Shown here: positions 13,401 to 25,579 of the stretch, piece after piece
Layout: each line of letters begins with the position of its first letter
How positions within the stretch are numbered: position 1 is the first letter of the stretch
Assembly (NCBI GenBank): GCA_026874595.1
Contig: CM049313.1
Span: 60,097,159-60,161,158 of the forward strand
Origin: Sipunculus nudus
Taxonomy: Eukaryota > Annelida > Sipuncula > Golfingiida > Sipunculidae
Direction of reading: 5' to 3'
DNA: 64,000 nucleotides
Notes under the pieces: generated by a model
The model's database searches: none
Seen by the model: only the letters and a program-made list of their open reading frames with translations
Told to the model about the DNA's origin: nothing
Program-made: the position numbers and the translations under genes

Positions 13401-16400
13401 AAATTTACTTTTATTTTATTTTGGTGAATAAAATTAAGCATGTCCTGAAAACTCCAATATGCAAAACTTTTTAATAGTGATTCAAGGAATATTCTTGTAG
13501 ATGCCATGTTGTGGCATTATTTTCTTTTAAAATCAGTTAAAACATTTATGATTTAAAAATAATAAAATATATGTGTATGCATAATATGACCCAATGTTTT
13601 TTACTCTGTATATAATGATTGCAACTTTTGCAACAATTCTAATATTTTAACTTATATTTTCAGGTTTTTTAATTAAAAATTTATAAACCTGTAAATAAAA
13701 AAATGAAACAGATAAAAAAATAGGATTATATATAAACTTAAATGCAATATTCTCTTGAAATTGAAATAAAGGTATTAGTCCATTCTGTCCACTTGCCTGT
13801 CCATCTGTAAATTTTCGTATGCAACACAGTATCTCAAAACTTTTACTGTTTTTCTTCATGACAGTCTTGTCAGAGTATTAGTTTGCAATCATATATTTAG
13901 AACTTTACTAAAACCAAGTAGGAGGGCCCCTTTCCTCTTAGCTTTTCATATTCTTATATAAATGAAAAACATTACAATAGAATATTTCTACATCCACCTT
14001 CGTGCTGCCCTCACTTTTCCCTTCTCCGAACCCCATCCCAAAGTCAGCCTCAGTAAGCAAGAACAAGATGAATCAGATATATTCATACTTTAATATTTTG
14101 TATAACTATTCGTCCATAGGTACCTATGTACATGCCAGAAATTATGTCAATATTGTGTAATATGTAGACATAGTGGGCATCACAATAATGTACCTTGTCA
14201 AGACTAAAGAGATATTGTGTCATACAGTCACATATTCATAAATCACTTCATCAGCATAGTTAATCATAACATCATATTTGTCAAATTGAATGCTTGCAGA
14301 CTACCATACACTTTAGATCCTTCAACAAATAGCCTTATCATCTACTACTGCTTATTACTGCTGTCATTGCATTCATATTTGCTCAAATATATCACAATTT
14401 TCAACCCCTTCTAAATAAATAAAAAATAAACCACTTTATTTGACTCTATTAATCCATCAGTCAGGTAATTTCATTTATCATTTACTCACATATTACATTA
14501 CATTCCTTTATAATAGCCCAACATGTACATGATATTCATAAGCTTTATCGACTCGATATAGTATCACAGTGGAGAAACATTTATAGTCCAATCACGATCA
14601 GCTGAGCGCCGTGACCCATGGGTCCCTTGTTTATCAAATTAAAATATTTGAAATGCAGGTTTGCAGGGCAACCTACCTCCCACCTAACAAGTTCCAGGTG
14701 ACTGCATATACATGCCATGGGTGACTGAGTACCATGACCGCATGGTGTTAACAGTATGTTATAACAGTATGAATTATTACGTTTGATGATGCATGGTACT
14801 GCACCAACCAGTGTTGTTTGCCATCTGAGTAAGTTGTTGAATTGCTCAATAACAACTGTCATTATTAACTAGAAGAAGCCAGCTATGTGTGAACAACAAA
14901 CAGAGCCGACAATGATCACAGCTGGCACTCCGCTCTGTCATACTTCAAAGCCATTGAGAGGGGGTTCTAAAGATCTTAAAAGGCTACTTGTTTCTCAGTT
15001 GTTTCTACAAATCACTGTAAATTGGAGGGAATTTCAGCTGAGATATCACTTGCTATGACCTCTTATGACAACATGACAACTCTAACATCCTGGCTGAAGA
15101 TGCCTCAACTGAACGACCCCTCATGGAGGAATAACCAGACCCATGTGCAGTGTGCCAGGCGAGATCGCTGTAGTTTTTCAAATGATGTTAGCGCAGAAAT
15201 TTAAACCCAGTGGCTTCTGTGTCTCAGGGGTAGACCACAGGACTCAAAGCCTGGTCGAATCTCAGCCGAGGCGGTGAGGTTTTTCACAGTCGGCTCCTAC
15301 CAAGGGTGAGCACTCTGCAGGCTTAATGGGAAGGCTGTTCCCCACAGCCGTGTATCATTCACATACAAGTGCATCTTTGGGGGGTTCCTCGGTGTTATGA
15401 CCCAGCAATGGGGTTGATTACACACCAAGGACCCGCAGGTGTGGTCCTCACCGGGCCTGGGTGACATCAGGATATAAAATAAAATTAAAATGATAGGAAG
15501 CGAGTGCTACCATCCTGTCAAGTAGTCCCAAACCAAAATGGAAACTCTGCAGATGTACAAACTTAGGTTAAGAATTAGATAAGTCAGCATTAAAAATGGA
15601 GGCGGTTAAAAAAAAAAAAAAAAAAAGAAATTGAAACCCTGCTAGCAAACCCCTTCCACAGTATCATCGTGAAGGTAACCTTTCATAGGTTCATATAATT
15701 GGTTTGAGGATAAGGCTATCATGAAAGATCAACCTTAAATTTTACTAAGTTGCGTTAGCTTGTCACTGTTGACAATATCATCAATCAATTAATCTGAATA
15801 TGACCTGGGTCTGTTGAACAAGTTTATTAAATGCTTATTTAAATTTTCTTGCTTGTTATTTGAGACAATGATTTGTTGTAGGCATATACTTCGATGATGA
15901 ATGTTGAGACTCGCCTGAAGGGCCTGCTGAAGAATAAAGCAAAGATGCGTGGGCTGGCACTGTCTGTGGAGGGTCATGTCAACCATCTCATTCTGGTAAT
16001 AAATGGTTTTGTATGGTATAGAGAACCTTTTAATGTGTAATGTGCAAGTTGAATTTGTCTTAATTCTTTTTTTTTGGGGGGGGGGTTGGGGTAGGTTATT
16101 TATGAATTTAAGAACTAAAACTGATGCAAACAAAAATACTGAATCATTCTTTGTGAAATTATGAATATATACACCTTAAATTTACTATGAATAGAAAAAT
16201 AGTTAGCTCAATAGAATCTATTGAATCAAAGTTTTTATAGCTTGCATGAATTTGTTTTCATCTAATGAAACTTTTGATTTTTATATCTTTATTGAAAGGC
16301 ATACAAATGTTCACTTTACTGGTTTCAAGTCAGTAATTTTCATTTCTGAAAAATTGAAGATATGAAAGACAGTCTGGTATACTGTTTAAGCTTGTACCAG

Positions 16401-18786
16401 GAAAGTAGACCAGAGTGCTGCCATCTATTGGGGATAAAGGAAACTAAAACTAGTTCTCTGCAGGAGGTATTGATTCATCCGTAGCTGCAGGACATTCAGT
16501 GATTTGAAATATGCAGTGTCTTTATACTGAAAGTTAAACATTTTGATACAAAGCTAATAAAATGCAGGCAATTTATTTCTATAAATGGCTCATCCTTATG
16601 AAATCATATGTTCAGTATCCTGTATAATCAAATTTAATTTGATGATGATTAAAAAATTCATGTTATTAATCATACAAGAAGCATAGCCTAGATCTTAGCT
16701 CTGAGAATAAACACATTTTAATATTCATGTACTAATGTTCTTTAATTCATTATGCTTTATATATTATATGTATCATTCATATACATGTCACGCATGTCAT
16801 ACAAATATAACATGATATAAAAAAAATAAATTTCTTCTGACACAGTGGTGCCATCTACTGAAAATTACATGCATTATCCCCATTATAAAGGCCTTTAATT
16901 TCCAACAAAGAAACAAGCCCTAAACATATTGGAGTGACTTAAAGTTCTTCTCAGAAGGTTGTATAATTGCTCGATGGCCTGCTTGTTATTATGAGACACT
17001 CTTTAATTGTTGGGTGAACTCAAACTTAACCTTTGCTCTCACGGTTGCTAGTTACCACCCAGTGTTGTTTTCACACTATCTGCCATCTGCTGGATAGATA
17101 GTGAACTAAGCTGGGTGAACCACAATTGAGAGCAATTAGTTTTACCTCTGCCAGGTGGCATCATGTGTTTACCATCATTGGTTGATTGGTCGGTTGATTT
17201 ATTTGTCTAAAAGTTAGCAATTTCACTCAAAAAGTCCTGACTCAATTTTATTGACATTCTGTGGGCAGATAGGGTGACACACTAGGAACAACCCCTAAAT
17301 TTGGTTCAGGATGGGCAGAGTTGATGAACCATGCACCCCTTTGACTCAGCTTGGATTCATATAGTTCTTGCTTATTATATTTAATATTATCTTACAATAT
17401 ATTTCCAATAATGTGTTACAGTTTTATCCTTTGTAAAGTGTCAGGCATTGCCAAGTTCATAATATTTAAAAAAATAAAAAATAAATAGAAGAAATTTATA
17501 TGTGTATTTATTATCATGAAGCCCAAACAACATTGTTTGATAAAATACTAATGAGTATTGCCCTTCAATGGATAGAAGTGACCACACCTAGTTCCTACTC
17601 AATGCTGCATATTTTATATCAAAGGTTTGTGTGTACAGTTTCAATGAAAACATTACACATTCCTTTCTGATAGAATGTAGATTTGAGTGATTTATCTTTA
17701 ATAGATAAAATGTGTTATATTCATGTGAGATAATTAGTTTTGTATGATACTTTTGTATGATAAAACTGAACACAGTAGAACTCTCCATGTAAAAAGCATC
17801 CCTTTACCCTTTAGAATTAAACTGTGAGAGGAATTAGTAAAAATGTTGTTTAGTTCTATATTTTAAACAGTTATTATATCCCAGCTGTCACTATCCATTT
17901 GGAAACCAAGCAGTGCCTATATATCAACAATAGTAAAGTTATATATTTAACTTAATATCATGATGTATCAGGGCACCAGTGTATCATTACAGGCCCACTG
18001 TCAAATAATGTCAGCTCCCCAAAGGTCTGTCTTGTGTGATTAATGTTAGTCATTTACCAAATCTTTTAATTTCTGTGAACACCATATGTTTATGTGCAGT
18101 CTATGTCCCACATACTAGGCAGTGATACATGAAGCTCAAATATTCATTTTATATGGCCCAGTGATAATCTTTAAAAGCATTCTGACATTACTTGATGTCA
18201 ATATATGCAGGCTTCCTATGGGGCTTTAAAAGTTTAATTTTTTATTTTGCATTTTTAAGGCCTTTAAAAGGTCTTAAAAATGCCAGGAATCCTGATATAG
18301 GACTTAAGAAGGTCTTAAATTTGATTTTACCCATCCTGATAAAATGAATGTGCACAAACAGTTCAGTGATCAAAAATAAACTTGAGACAGTTTAGGAAAA
18401 GTTGCTGTGTTGACTTGTCAAAGAAAGATCTTTGTAGATTCTCTAGACTCCTCCGCTTATAACTGGAGGCACTACAAACATCAGGAGTTCTTCAGTAATT
18501 TTAAAGCATGGTAGGGCCAGGCCATTAAAGAATTCTGTGTGTAAAAGGGTCTTAAATCTTCTGTCAACTGGTCAAAAAAGGCTTAAAAAGAGGTCTAAAT
18601 TTTTCTTTGCCAAGAGGTGAAGGAATCCTGATATGATTAAACAATGATATTATATTTTGTGCTGAATATGCCCTTATTATATTTTAAACTTTATTTACTC
18701 TCTTTCCTATACCTATTTATATACAGGAATCCACAGATGTGAAGAACTTGAGTCAGATGTACATAGGCTGGGCAGCATATTTGTGA
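1394..18786 (+). CDS. ATR: ATR checkpoint kinase, C-terminal exons (partial gene)
   Basis: C-terminal 141 residues of the PI3K-like serine/threonine kinase ATR, which with ATRIP senses RPA-coated single-stranded DNA in the nucleus and phosphorylates CHK1. Coding exons are 1394-1459, 2418-2503, 4249-4348, 15882-15995 and 18727-18786; all junctions are GT-AG and the phases (0, 2, 0, 0) close without a stop. The peptide reads through the activation-loop end PEIVPFRLTHNMVEAMG, the C-lobe (GVFRQACEVTLRGMRDQ, FIYDPLVEWSKP), the PRD linker and the FATC domain (LSVEGHVNHLIL, then QMYIGWAAYL-stop). The same landmarks are present in vertebrate ATR, and the GW-xx-[YF]-hydrophobic-stop ending is diagnostic of PIKK FATC tails. 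The HRD/DFG core and everything N-terminal lie upstream of the window. ATM, mTOR or SMG1 are less likely because the PEIVPFRLTHNMV and DPLVEWSK strings are ATR-like. Confidence 0.95.
2418..2503 (+). CDS. ATR: ATR exon: kinase C-lobe helices
   Basis: Acceptor ctctacag|GGA, donor ATGAG|gtaaac. The peptide is GPLGVEGVFRQACEVTLRG followed by MRDQSDSLM, the C-lobe segment that follows the P+1 loop. It ends in phase 2; the split serine codon is completed in the exon at 4249. Confidence 0.93.
3073..3122. repeat. Isolated perfect hairpin in an ATR intron
   Basis: GACACTCTGG and CCAGAGTGTC form a 10-bp perfect stem around a 28-base loop; cagagtgtcc recurs at 3471. No other structure noted in the intron 2504-4248. 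Confidence 0.6.
4249..4348 (+). CDS. ATR: ATR exon: C-lobe end and PRD linker
   Basis: Acceptor cttcacag|T, donor GAAAAG|gtaact. It encodes VLKTFIYDPLVEWSKPARG and then an Ala/Glu-rich linker ending GEIKNEK. FIYDPLVEW is the PIKK C-lobe end motif. The linker corresponds to the PIKK regulatory domain, which is variable between species. Confidence 0.93.
4752..5832 (-). mobile_element. 1.08-kb non-autonomous TIR DNA element, copy 2 (inverted)
   Basis: Same family as 285-1349, reversed, with the same terminal inverted repeats and TA flanks (4750-4751, 5833-5834). It lies in the ATR intron after the exon ending at 4348. Small indels and substitutions separate the two copies. Confidence 0.85.
7760..9642 (+). 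mobile_element. Helentron-like element A, copy 2, nested in element B
   Basis: Head TTTTAGCTCAGCTGACTATA with GTCCGTCCGT tract, 3' CAGCTGAGCG (9611-9620), imperfect palindrome and CCTTGTT end. A different internal subfamily from copy 1: it contains gatgtccccaagatctcc and no 340-bp units. A poly-C tract sits at 8627-8639. Confidence 0.75.
9748..11170 (+). repeat. 280-bp internal tandem units of element B
   Basis: Palindromes at 9848, 10129, 10408 and 10687 give a period of 279-281 bp, and a second palindrome (10001, 10278, 10558, 10836) falls roughly midway. The last unit is degraded. Confidence 0.85.
11518..14630 (+). mobile_element. Helentron-like element A, copy 3
   Basis: Head TTTTTAGCTCAGCTGACTAT followed by a 60-base GTCCGTC tract. 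Two tandem units of about 690 bp begin near 11681 and 12364 (gatgtccccaaaatctcctacca). The 3' end is GATCAGCTGAGCG, GTGACCCATGGGTC and CCTTGT at 14630. Poly-C at 13049-13058. It starts 60 bases after copy 1 ends. Short ORFs inside are not coding. Confidence 0.75.
15205..15492 (+). mobile_element. tRNA-derived SINE
   Basis: A-box-like GTCTCAGGGGTAGA (15221-15234) and B-box-like GGTCGAATCTC (15253-15263) head a non-coding body of about 230 bases ending in a simple A-rich tail (aaaataaaattaaaat). This is the layout of pol III SINEs. It is not a functional tRNA gene because no cloverleaf closes. Located in the ATR intron. Confidence 0.6.
15608..15626. repeat. Poly-A tract (19 A)
   Basis: Homopolymer in the ATR intron, 115 bases after the SINE tail; it may mark a second, unrecognised retroposed fragment. 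Confidence 0.9.
15882..15995 (+). CDS. ATR: ATR exon: PRD end and start of FATC
   Basis: Thirty-eight codons, acceptor tttgttgtag|GCA, donor CTG|gtaata. It contains NVETRLKGLLKNKAKMRGL and LSVEGHVNHLIL; the last string matches the SIEGHVHYLI start of FATC in vertebrate ATR. It is separated from the preceding exon by an 11.5-kb intron full of nested mobile elements. Confidence 0.95.
15996..18726 (+). other. Last ATR intron
   Basis: Contains a G-run at 16071-16087 and the possible inverted-end element at 18204-18634. Short phrases such as gtgccatctactg and tgccatctgctgga recur (16840, 17080). No coding frame. Confidence 0.6.
18204..18634 (+). mobile_element. Possible short inverted-end element in last ATR intron
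   Basis: Left atatgcaggcttcct and right aggaatcctgatat are imperfect inverses; ggtcttaaa blocks recur inside (18270-18330, 18546-18600) and the right end sequence also occurs at 18285. MITE-like but the ends are short. Confidence 0.4.
18727..18786 (+). CDS. ATR: ATR terminal exon: FATC end and stop
   Basis: Acceptor atatacag|GAA. It encodes ESTDVKNLSQMYIGWAAYL and a TGA stop at 18784-18786. The GWxxYL ending is the FATC C-terminus that closes every PIKK and cannot normally be extended. Confidence 0.96.
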   Translation, partial: ESTDVKNLSQMYIGWAAYL

Positions 18787-19784
18787 GTAGGGACCAGACT
18801 ACACACAAACTAGTCAGCATTATTGTGAGCAGGACCAGTCAACACAAAAGCAAGTCAACTTCTACTGACAGGCAGCACTTCTGATCAGAAACTCAAGGGA
18901 AAAAATTCAGAAATATAACAAACTGCACAGCTGAGCTTTGCATGCATTTAAAAAGAAAACACTTTATATAATCATTGATTTATATCAGAGTTATATCAGT
19001 TTTCTCTATATGGTTTGTATAGAGAATTTTTGCAGCATAAGTGTTTGTGTCATAATTTTATACTGCTCCACCAGGGGAAAGCCGCCAGGTTTAGGCCTTA
19101 ATTATGTTATGTTTATATTTCTATGCTTTGTCTTACCATGACAGGACAGTCTGCACATTGGTAAAGTACTTATCCTCACGTTGTTATGTTATATACTCAT
19201 CTTTCTGGATACTTCTGGGTTAAGTGTCAGAGTTGAAATATTGTCATTAATTCTTTTAGCAGTTGTTATATGTTAGCATATTAAAGGTACCAACATCTTA
19301 TCATTGTTTGAACTGCCATACCAAGTGTTTATGCATGACAATGTCCTTCACCTTTACATTAAAGTTAAGCTGTCATGGAAAAAAATATTGTATTCTCAAT
19401 TATTTTCTTATATTCCTGTCTAGTTATTGCCCTTTGTTTTGTTCATAATTACGGTTACCTTTGAACACAATTATAGTTATTTATGGTAATTCTGTGTTTG
19501 ATTAACAGTGCCATCTGGCTTTCATACTTTGAACCATTTAGAAGTTTAAATGTATCATGCTTCGATTAAACTGTAGAATCAAAGCTGGAATCAAACTTTA
19601 ACACCACTTAAGTGAAAATGCTGCAATCCATTCTGCTATATGATGATATACTAAGGAATTCTCAAGCAGTAATGTCTTACTTACATTTCATATGGTTACC
19701 TGATTGAACAGTAGATGGCTCTGGGATACAAAAGCAGTAATACTGTAATTAAAAATGAAGACATTTTAGGTACCCTTTTGGCAA

Positions 19785-19956
19785 AGACCTGCAACATAAC
19801 TTGCATTTTGAAATCATTTTGTAAAAGAATTTCCGAGATGGAATGCATGAAAGTGGATGATTTGCGAAGGTCATTGATCAAAATGACCAAGATCTTTTCC
19901 ATCAGGAGTCCTGGCAGATCTTCCATGAGTAGATCGATATATACCTGTAAGAGAAG
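19785..19956 (-). CDS. Candidate exon on minus strand, hydrophobic helix
   Basis: Minus-strand acceptor ttctcttacag|GTATAT opens YIDLLMEDLPGLLMEKILVI and continues LINDLRKSSTFMHSISEI; possible donors AAAAGG|gtacct or CAG|gtcttt. The MEDLP segment resembles multi-pass membrane proteins with an EDIP-type helix (XK-like or similar; vague recollection). No partner exon can be joined with confidence, so it could be a relic or chance. The opposite strand is also open for 85 codons but is less protein-like. Confidence 0.3.
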
Positions 19957-20130
19957 CATGATTGTGGAATGATTTTTTTTCTGTTAATTTATAAAAGGAA
20001 AACTAGCACTGCAGGTTTTTATCAAGATTATGTCATACACATTTTTTGAACATTATAATTACACCATTAGGTAAGGGAATGTGTCCTTGTTGTTATCTTA
20101 TTTTGTTCAGTTGCAGGAATCTAAACATAT

Positions 20131-20136
20131 AATAAA
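20131..20136 (+). terminator. Polyadenylation signal AATAAA, candidate for ATR
   Basis: First canonical AATAAA after the ATR stop, 1.35 kb downstream, followed by a T-rich tract (aataattttttaatatttct). A weaker ATTAAA lies at 19358-19363. Confidence 0.3.
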
Positions 20137-21306
20137 GAATAAATAATTTTTTAATATTTCTCATTTTACATTCATGGTAATGGTAGTGTTATTTCAGTGA
20201 AAATTAGGTTGTTTTGTTGATATACAGTTAGCTGTTCTGTTAAGCATTATGAAAATTTTTACTTTGCAACTTGTGTCAGAACATTCACTTGGATTTTGGG
20301 AATAAGTTAACAATCATATGCCTTTATAGATTAATGAACATGCTGAAGTTACAGTTGCTGACTAGTATTTTCAAACAGTAAGTATGTCTGAGAATAAATA
20401 CAGATATTGGGTATGCTGCTTAATTAAAAATTCTGCAGTTACATCATCTGTTGTTTTACAGTAAATCTGACCTTGGACACATGCACATTACCAATGCAAT
20501 AACACTATGGTATAGACTTATATCAGTAGCTTATAGGACCTCAGATCAATGCTTAAACATCAGAGAAACTCCTCAAATCAATTGCATCTTTGTATGTGTA
20601 GTGTTATATTTATGGCTGGCTGTGTTTTCTTCAGACCCTTTTAAGTGGGTGTCAAATTGCCCACCAGGGTGCAGCACCTACAAATGTGGCATGTAGTTTT
20701 GTTTTGGAGTTGTCTGCCAGGGAGCAGCACAGATGTGTCCTGGATCTTGGACAGATCCCATTAAAGCTGTGTGGAATGTTGGTTTCAAGATTAATGGGAT
20801 TTGGGGGACATGTGTTTTACTGGAACAACCTGGTCACAAAAGGCTGGCATGGTATAGCAGGTTATCTTGTCCTTGTAGCTCTTTATCAGTGTATTTAATG
20901 GTCAAACATTGTCTGCTGATATCTCTGAGCTGCTCAGTAATTTACTATGAGTATTGTTTAGTGAGTAGCATTGAGTACCTGACAGTAACCAGTGAGTTCC
21001 ATAGTGTATTGAACAAGGTGGAGTTATGTATACCCACTGAGTACCTTGATATGTAGAAGGGTAACTACTTTTGAGAAATCAGTGTCCGTAGAATGATAGG
21101 GCCATTGGAATACTGCAAGTTCCAGGAGTCCTATGAGTATGGTTTAGAGAACCGAGTACCTAAAATCATTATATTTTATACGATTTTACTGTCAGAAGAA
21201 ACTAATATTTGTGTGTAATCTGAAATTTGCTTGATCTGCTGAATTACAACAGACTGGACCAATGCACTTACAGGAACATGAGTACTCTTGATCTGGAAAT
21301 ATTCTA

Positions 21307-21557
21307 CTCTAGGACCAAAATTAATGTCCTCTGATTGTTCCCTAGGGCACTCTAAGACCCAAAAATAATGTCCTCTGATTGTGCCCTAGGGCACTCTAGG
21401 ACCCAAAAATAATGTCCTCTGATTGTGCCCTTGGGCACTTTAAGACCAAAAAAATGTCCTCTGATTGTGCCCTAGGGCACTCTAAGACCCAAAAAAATGT
21501 CCTCTGATTGTGCCCTAGGGCACTCTAAGACCCATAAATAATGTGTTCTGACTGTAC
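21307..21557 (+). repeat. 43-bp tandem array, six units, each with TGCCCTAGGGCA
   Basis: The unit is ctctaagacccaaaaataat followed by gtcctctgattgtgccctag and ggca. Five units are near-identical and the last is diverged. The 12-base perfect palindrome TGCCCTAGGGCA recurs in most units. Confidence 0.9.
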
Positions 21558-21769
21558 TCTAGAGGATGCTATGCTAGGAACCAAAATGTACTCTGCTTGT
21601 GCTTAAGAATACTCTGGAGTGCAAAAATAGTGCACACTTATTGCACTCCAGTGTATGCTACTACCCAGAAGCAGTGTAGGTAGATTGATGGTTAGAGTAA
21701 TGGTACTCAAGAGTACTCCTGGACCCAGCAAAAGTGAGACCACTCAAAGAGTAGCAGCACACTTTGCAA

Positions 21770-21935
21770 GGGATGGAATCAGGATTTAGGGAAAGGAGGG
21801 GTCCAACCCAGGGGGACTAATGACAAATCTGAAAAAAAGTCCCCAGATCTAGAAAAGGGGGTGTCCAGGCTGCAAAAACTGGCCTGAAACACATTGAAAA
21901 GGTTGTGGCCCCTGTAAAAGACCCCCTTTTGCTTT
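21770..21935 (+). repeat. Degraded copy of the GGATCCAGG fold-back element
   Basis: Shares aaggaggggtccaac, ggactaatga and the aaaaagtcccc block with 24690-24750. Its left end reads ggaatcaggatttag, so the terminal repeats have decayed. Confidence 0.45.
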
Positions 21936-23312
21936 GATTGATGCAGAGTAATAGTAAAGGTTGCTTAATGTGATAATATCTAAGAAAACAAGTTGCATTT
22001 TGTATTTGTGTAAATATGTTACAAAAAAAATAAATCAGTGTTCATTCTGAAACTATTGCTTTCACTTTTCATTTAGTGACAAACAGTCTGTCCTTATCCT
22101 ACGCCACTATATTTCCTTTACATTTTGAATAAATAACTTGCTGCATGCAACTGAAAGTTTGTTGGAAACCAGAGGTTGCAAGGTCAGAGCCAATTATCTA
22201 AATAAGGTCAGAGGGTGGTGTTAGCTTGTAAGAGGACCCACCCATGCAGCCAATGGTTTGTCTGTCCCGGGTTTGCTGTGTAGCCTTAACCCTGCACGGA
22301 GGTGTGTTTCTTTTTCCACATTACTTTGCTTATTTTCAGAATGAAAATAAAATTGTGTGAACTAGGTATACTGTCCTTTGGACCATGGGAAATATGCAGT
22401 TGTTTGAGTGGGTTAATTTTAATTAATCTGTTTAAAAGCCAATATGAAATGGAATTCATACTTTACATATTCGAACATACATTTGTCCATGGATGTCTTT
22501 GATCTGAGTGGCATTTTTTCTTCTGTAAGTTTTTTTGTCAGATCTTGGGGAAATTCAAGTTAATTATGGATTCTGCTGGGGCATACTGAATACAAGTTGG
22601 GCCATAGGAAGGTAATTGGAATTAATTGCAATTTACATGGCAAGAAACCTGCAGCAAATCTAAGAATATCTGTCCTGGTTTAGTTTAACCTTTTCTCATT
22701 TGTAGCCTGCATTGTGAGTTGAGGATTCCAGCCTATCAGTTTATCATCTGATCTTTCCATAATCTGAGGATTATTGATTTCATACACTGAGCCAGGATAT
22801 GCATGGCAGATGACATTTCCTTAATTAAGTTGGTAGTTTCCGATTTCTCCGCTAGGGGTGCTAGTAGCTGGGAGACCACCCCCGAATGGTAGCATCAGAG
22901 AAATCAATATAAGACCGTTTGCCAGCATTCATGTAAAAGAATATGTGCCGGAGGTACCGTATCGATGCTGGCTGGTATGGTTTTGAGTAGCAGGCATCTC
23001 TGTAAAGGAAATCTCAATATATTTTCAGCTGATAATCAAGATGGCTGAAGGGTTGGTCCAGTCGGACGGAAGGCTGTGAGAGCACAGCAAGTAGCTGCAG
23101 ACAGCTGGGCTGCTATAGTCGGCCATTCTGAAGCAATCATTTTGAGCTTCACCGGATGCGCTAGAGATGCAGAGAATATTAATTAGCAGCAGATTGTGTG
23201 TGTGGATCTTCAGTGTCTATGGTTGAAAGACGCCACGATACACAGTGGAACTGTTGCTTATGGCCACCTTGTAAATAGAGGCCCGCAGCTAAGCGTGTCA
23301 ATAGTGAAAAAG

Positions 23313-23342
<30 letters not shown>
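23313..23342. repeat. TA microsatellite
   Basis: (TA)n followed by a palindromic ttatattataaattata stretch. Confidence 0.95.
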
Positions 23343-23346
<4 letters not shown>

Positions 23347-23477
23347 TATAAATTATAGAACAGATTTATTTTGCCTTTATAGTAAAGAACTGATCAAATC
23401 TTTGACCAAAATGTGATCAAAGCAATATAGACTAACATGAATACAAGTGCAACTTAATGGCCATTTATATAATACAA

Positions 23478-23479
<2 letters not shown>

Positions 23480-23545
<66 letters not shown>
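23480..23545. repeat. TA microsatellite, 66 bases
   Basis: Uninterrupted TA dinucleotides. They create a false minus-strand ORF with a run of YI pairs. Confidence 0.97.
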
Positions 23546-23548
<3 letters not shown>

Positions 23549-24674
23549 AAGAAGCTTCGTAACACAGTGCATGATTTCCCGTGTTCTGCAATTGAAAGAA
23601 TATGGTAATCACCTCCGGATCGAAGTTGCATTTGGTAAATATGATCAGACTTCAGACGTAACTCTTTGCAACAATTAACGATCTGAATCAAAATCAAAAC
23701 GTCTCTATCAGTATACGCTTGTGTCCATCTTGGTCGTGCAGGGTTTTGACATGATAGGTCTTCGCTGGAAAAAATGTCGTGATCGATACGATAGAAAAGG
23801 TAAAATAAATGTTAGTTGAATATATTCGATGTTAATGGTCTCCTGTATTTATAAGAAGATAATAATATTTGGAATGCAAGGGCCTGTCCGAATGACTACC
23901 ACAACTCACAATAATACAGTGGTTTATTTTAAGCATTTATTTATAAGATATTTAAAATTCAATGAGATGATCTGAAATGCATAAGGTGTACACGGATCCT
24001 GTGCCCACCGCTTATATTGTCAAACCTCAGGAAGCAAAATCCCTTTCGATAAAAATAATTGCAACTAAAAAAGGTCGTTTATATTGAATACAGATCCATG
24101 AACTGTATATTTTAAACCTGATGCAGTGATCTTTCTGATTGTATATGTATTCATGAAATTCACTTTCATTTTCATATGATAGGGCCTATTTTATCTTTTT
24201 TTTCAACCTCGAATTGATACACGATTTTCAGGCAACCAGTAACAGCAAACAACTTTAATGGGTTAATATCAAAGCACATGACAATTTTTTATTGAATCAA
24301 AATTTGTAACTTCAGTTTTAAGTCACCACTTTGCACTGCCGCATTCTGCCTTAATGTACTTGCTTTTATTCTGTTTTCAGGAATTTCTATTACTGGGAGG
24401 CATTATCGTGAGAAAAAAAATCCGATTTTGGAAATGAATATAAATAGGAGGACCTTTAATGAAATTACTCAGTATTATTTTTTTTCTCAGTTGTGAAACT
24501 GTAGAATCTGGCCACTACTCAGGCAAACCAAGGGCCAGAAAATGAGGTTAAAAAACTTGTTTTTCTTCGAATAAATACAGGCTTAACTAACCTCTTGGCG
24601 TCAACATTGTAACAGCAGTGTCACAGTCTACTCATCCCCCCCCCCCCCCCCCCATAACACACATCCGCATCACG

Positions 24675-24889
24675 GGCGGATCCAGGTTTTAGGAAAAGGA
24701 GGGGTCCAACACATTGGAGGACTAATGAAAACCCTAAAAAAGGTCCCCGGGTCAAGTATAGGGGGAGGGGGGGGGGGTCCAGCCCGAAAAAAATGATATA
24801 AACCCCTTAAAAAAGACTGCGTCGATCGGCTGAAAAAGGGGGGGGGTCTTGACCCTCCCCCTGGATCCGCTTCTGCGCATGTACTTTTA
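24675..24889. mobile_element. Fold-back MITE (GCGGATCCAGG ends)
   Basis: GGCGGATCCAGG at the left (24676-24687) and CCTGGATCCGC inverted at the right (24860-24870), with G-rich and C-rich inner arms and aggaggggtccaac. A relative, lacking clear ends, lies at 21770-21935. Confidence 0.55.
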
Positions 24890-25579
24890 GTTGAACGCTT
24901 TAGATAATACATCGATTTAGCATCGTGAACTTACAGCGCCCCAGTCTGCAGTCGATCACTTCAGCGATCTCACGTCCCCATCCCACAAATGTAACCTTTC
25001 TATATACAACTATAACTTCTGGTGAAAATAAATTAAACTGTTCTTGCCAACATATATATTTACTGCATGGTGTTCAAGTGTGTATTTTATGGACCAATGG
25101 GCGGCATTGAATTCTCTCGCCAGTTTATATAGACTCAGCTTGATCTCTGTACGTTTTATGTGCTGGCTTTTTAACACATGCCCTGCCCCGAAATTTCATG
25201 GGACACGCAGATGTCACGACAATCAATTTATTTTTTAAGCCGCTCAAATCTGTATTGTTCAATCATGTAATGTAAAAAAAAGAAATGTTATGTTCGGTTA
25301 TGTATAAAAATGCCCCGGAGTGTGAGCATCTGTGAGCATAGTGTGGTCAGTCACTGCCACGAGTCGCGTTCATGCACTTTTATTTAAAGACCTTTTTTTC
25401 ACCACAGTCCACCTTGCTAGTATACATGTTTCTATATAGTTGTCCTATAAACCGGTCGTCTTATATAGCTAGTTAAACTAATGCACATAATTTTCCTTAA
25501 GCTATAAATTTTGGATGGAAGGTTTAAAATATATATTGCATGAATTCATTATCCCGCCCCCTCGTCTCCTTTACTTAGA

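Noticed and set aside
23377-23697. ORF with a YIYIYI run
   Set aside because: Product of the TA microsatellite; the same artefact occurs at 29911-30290 and 30718-31038.
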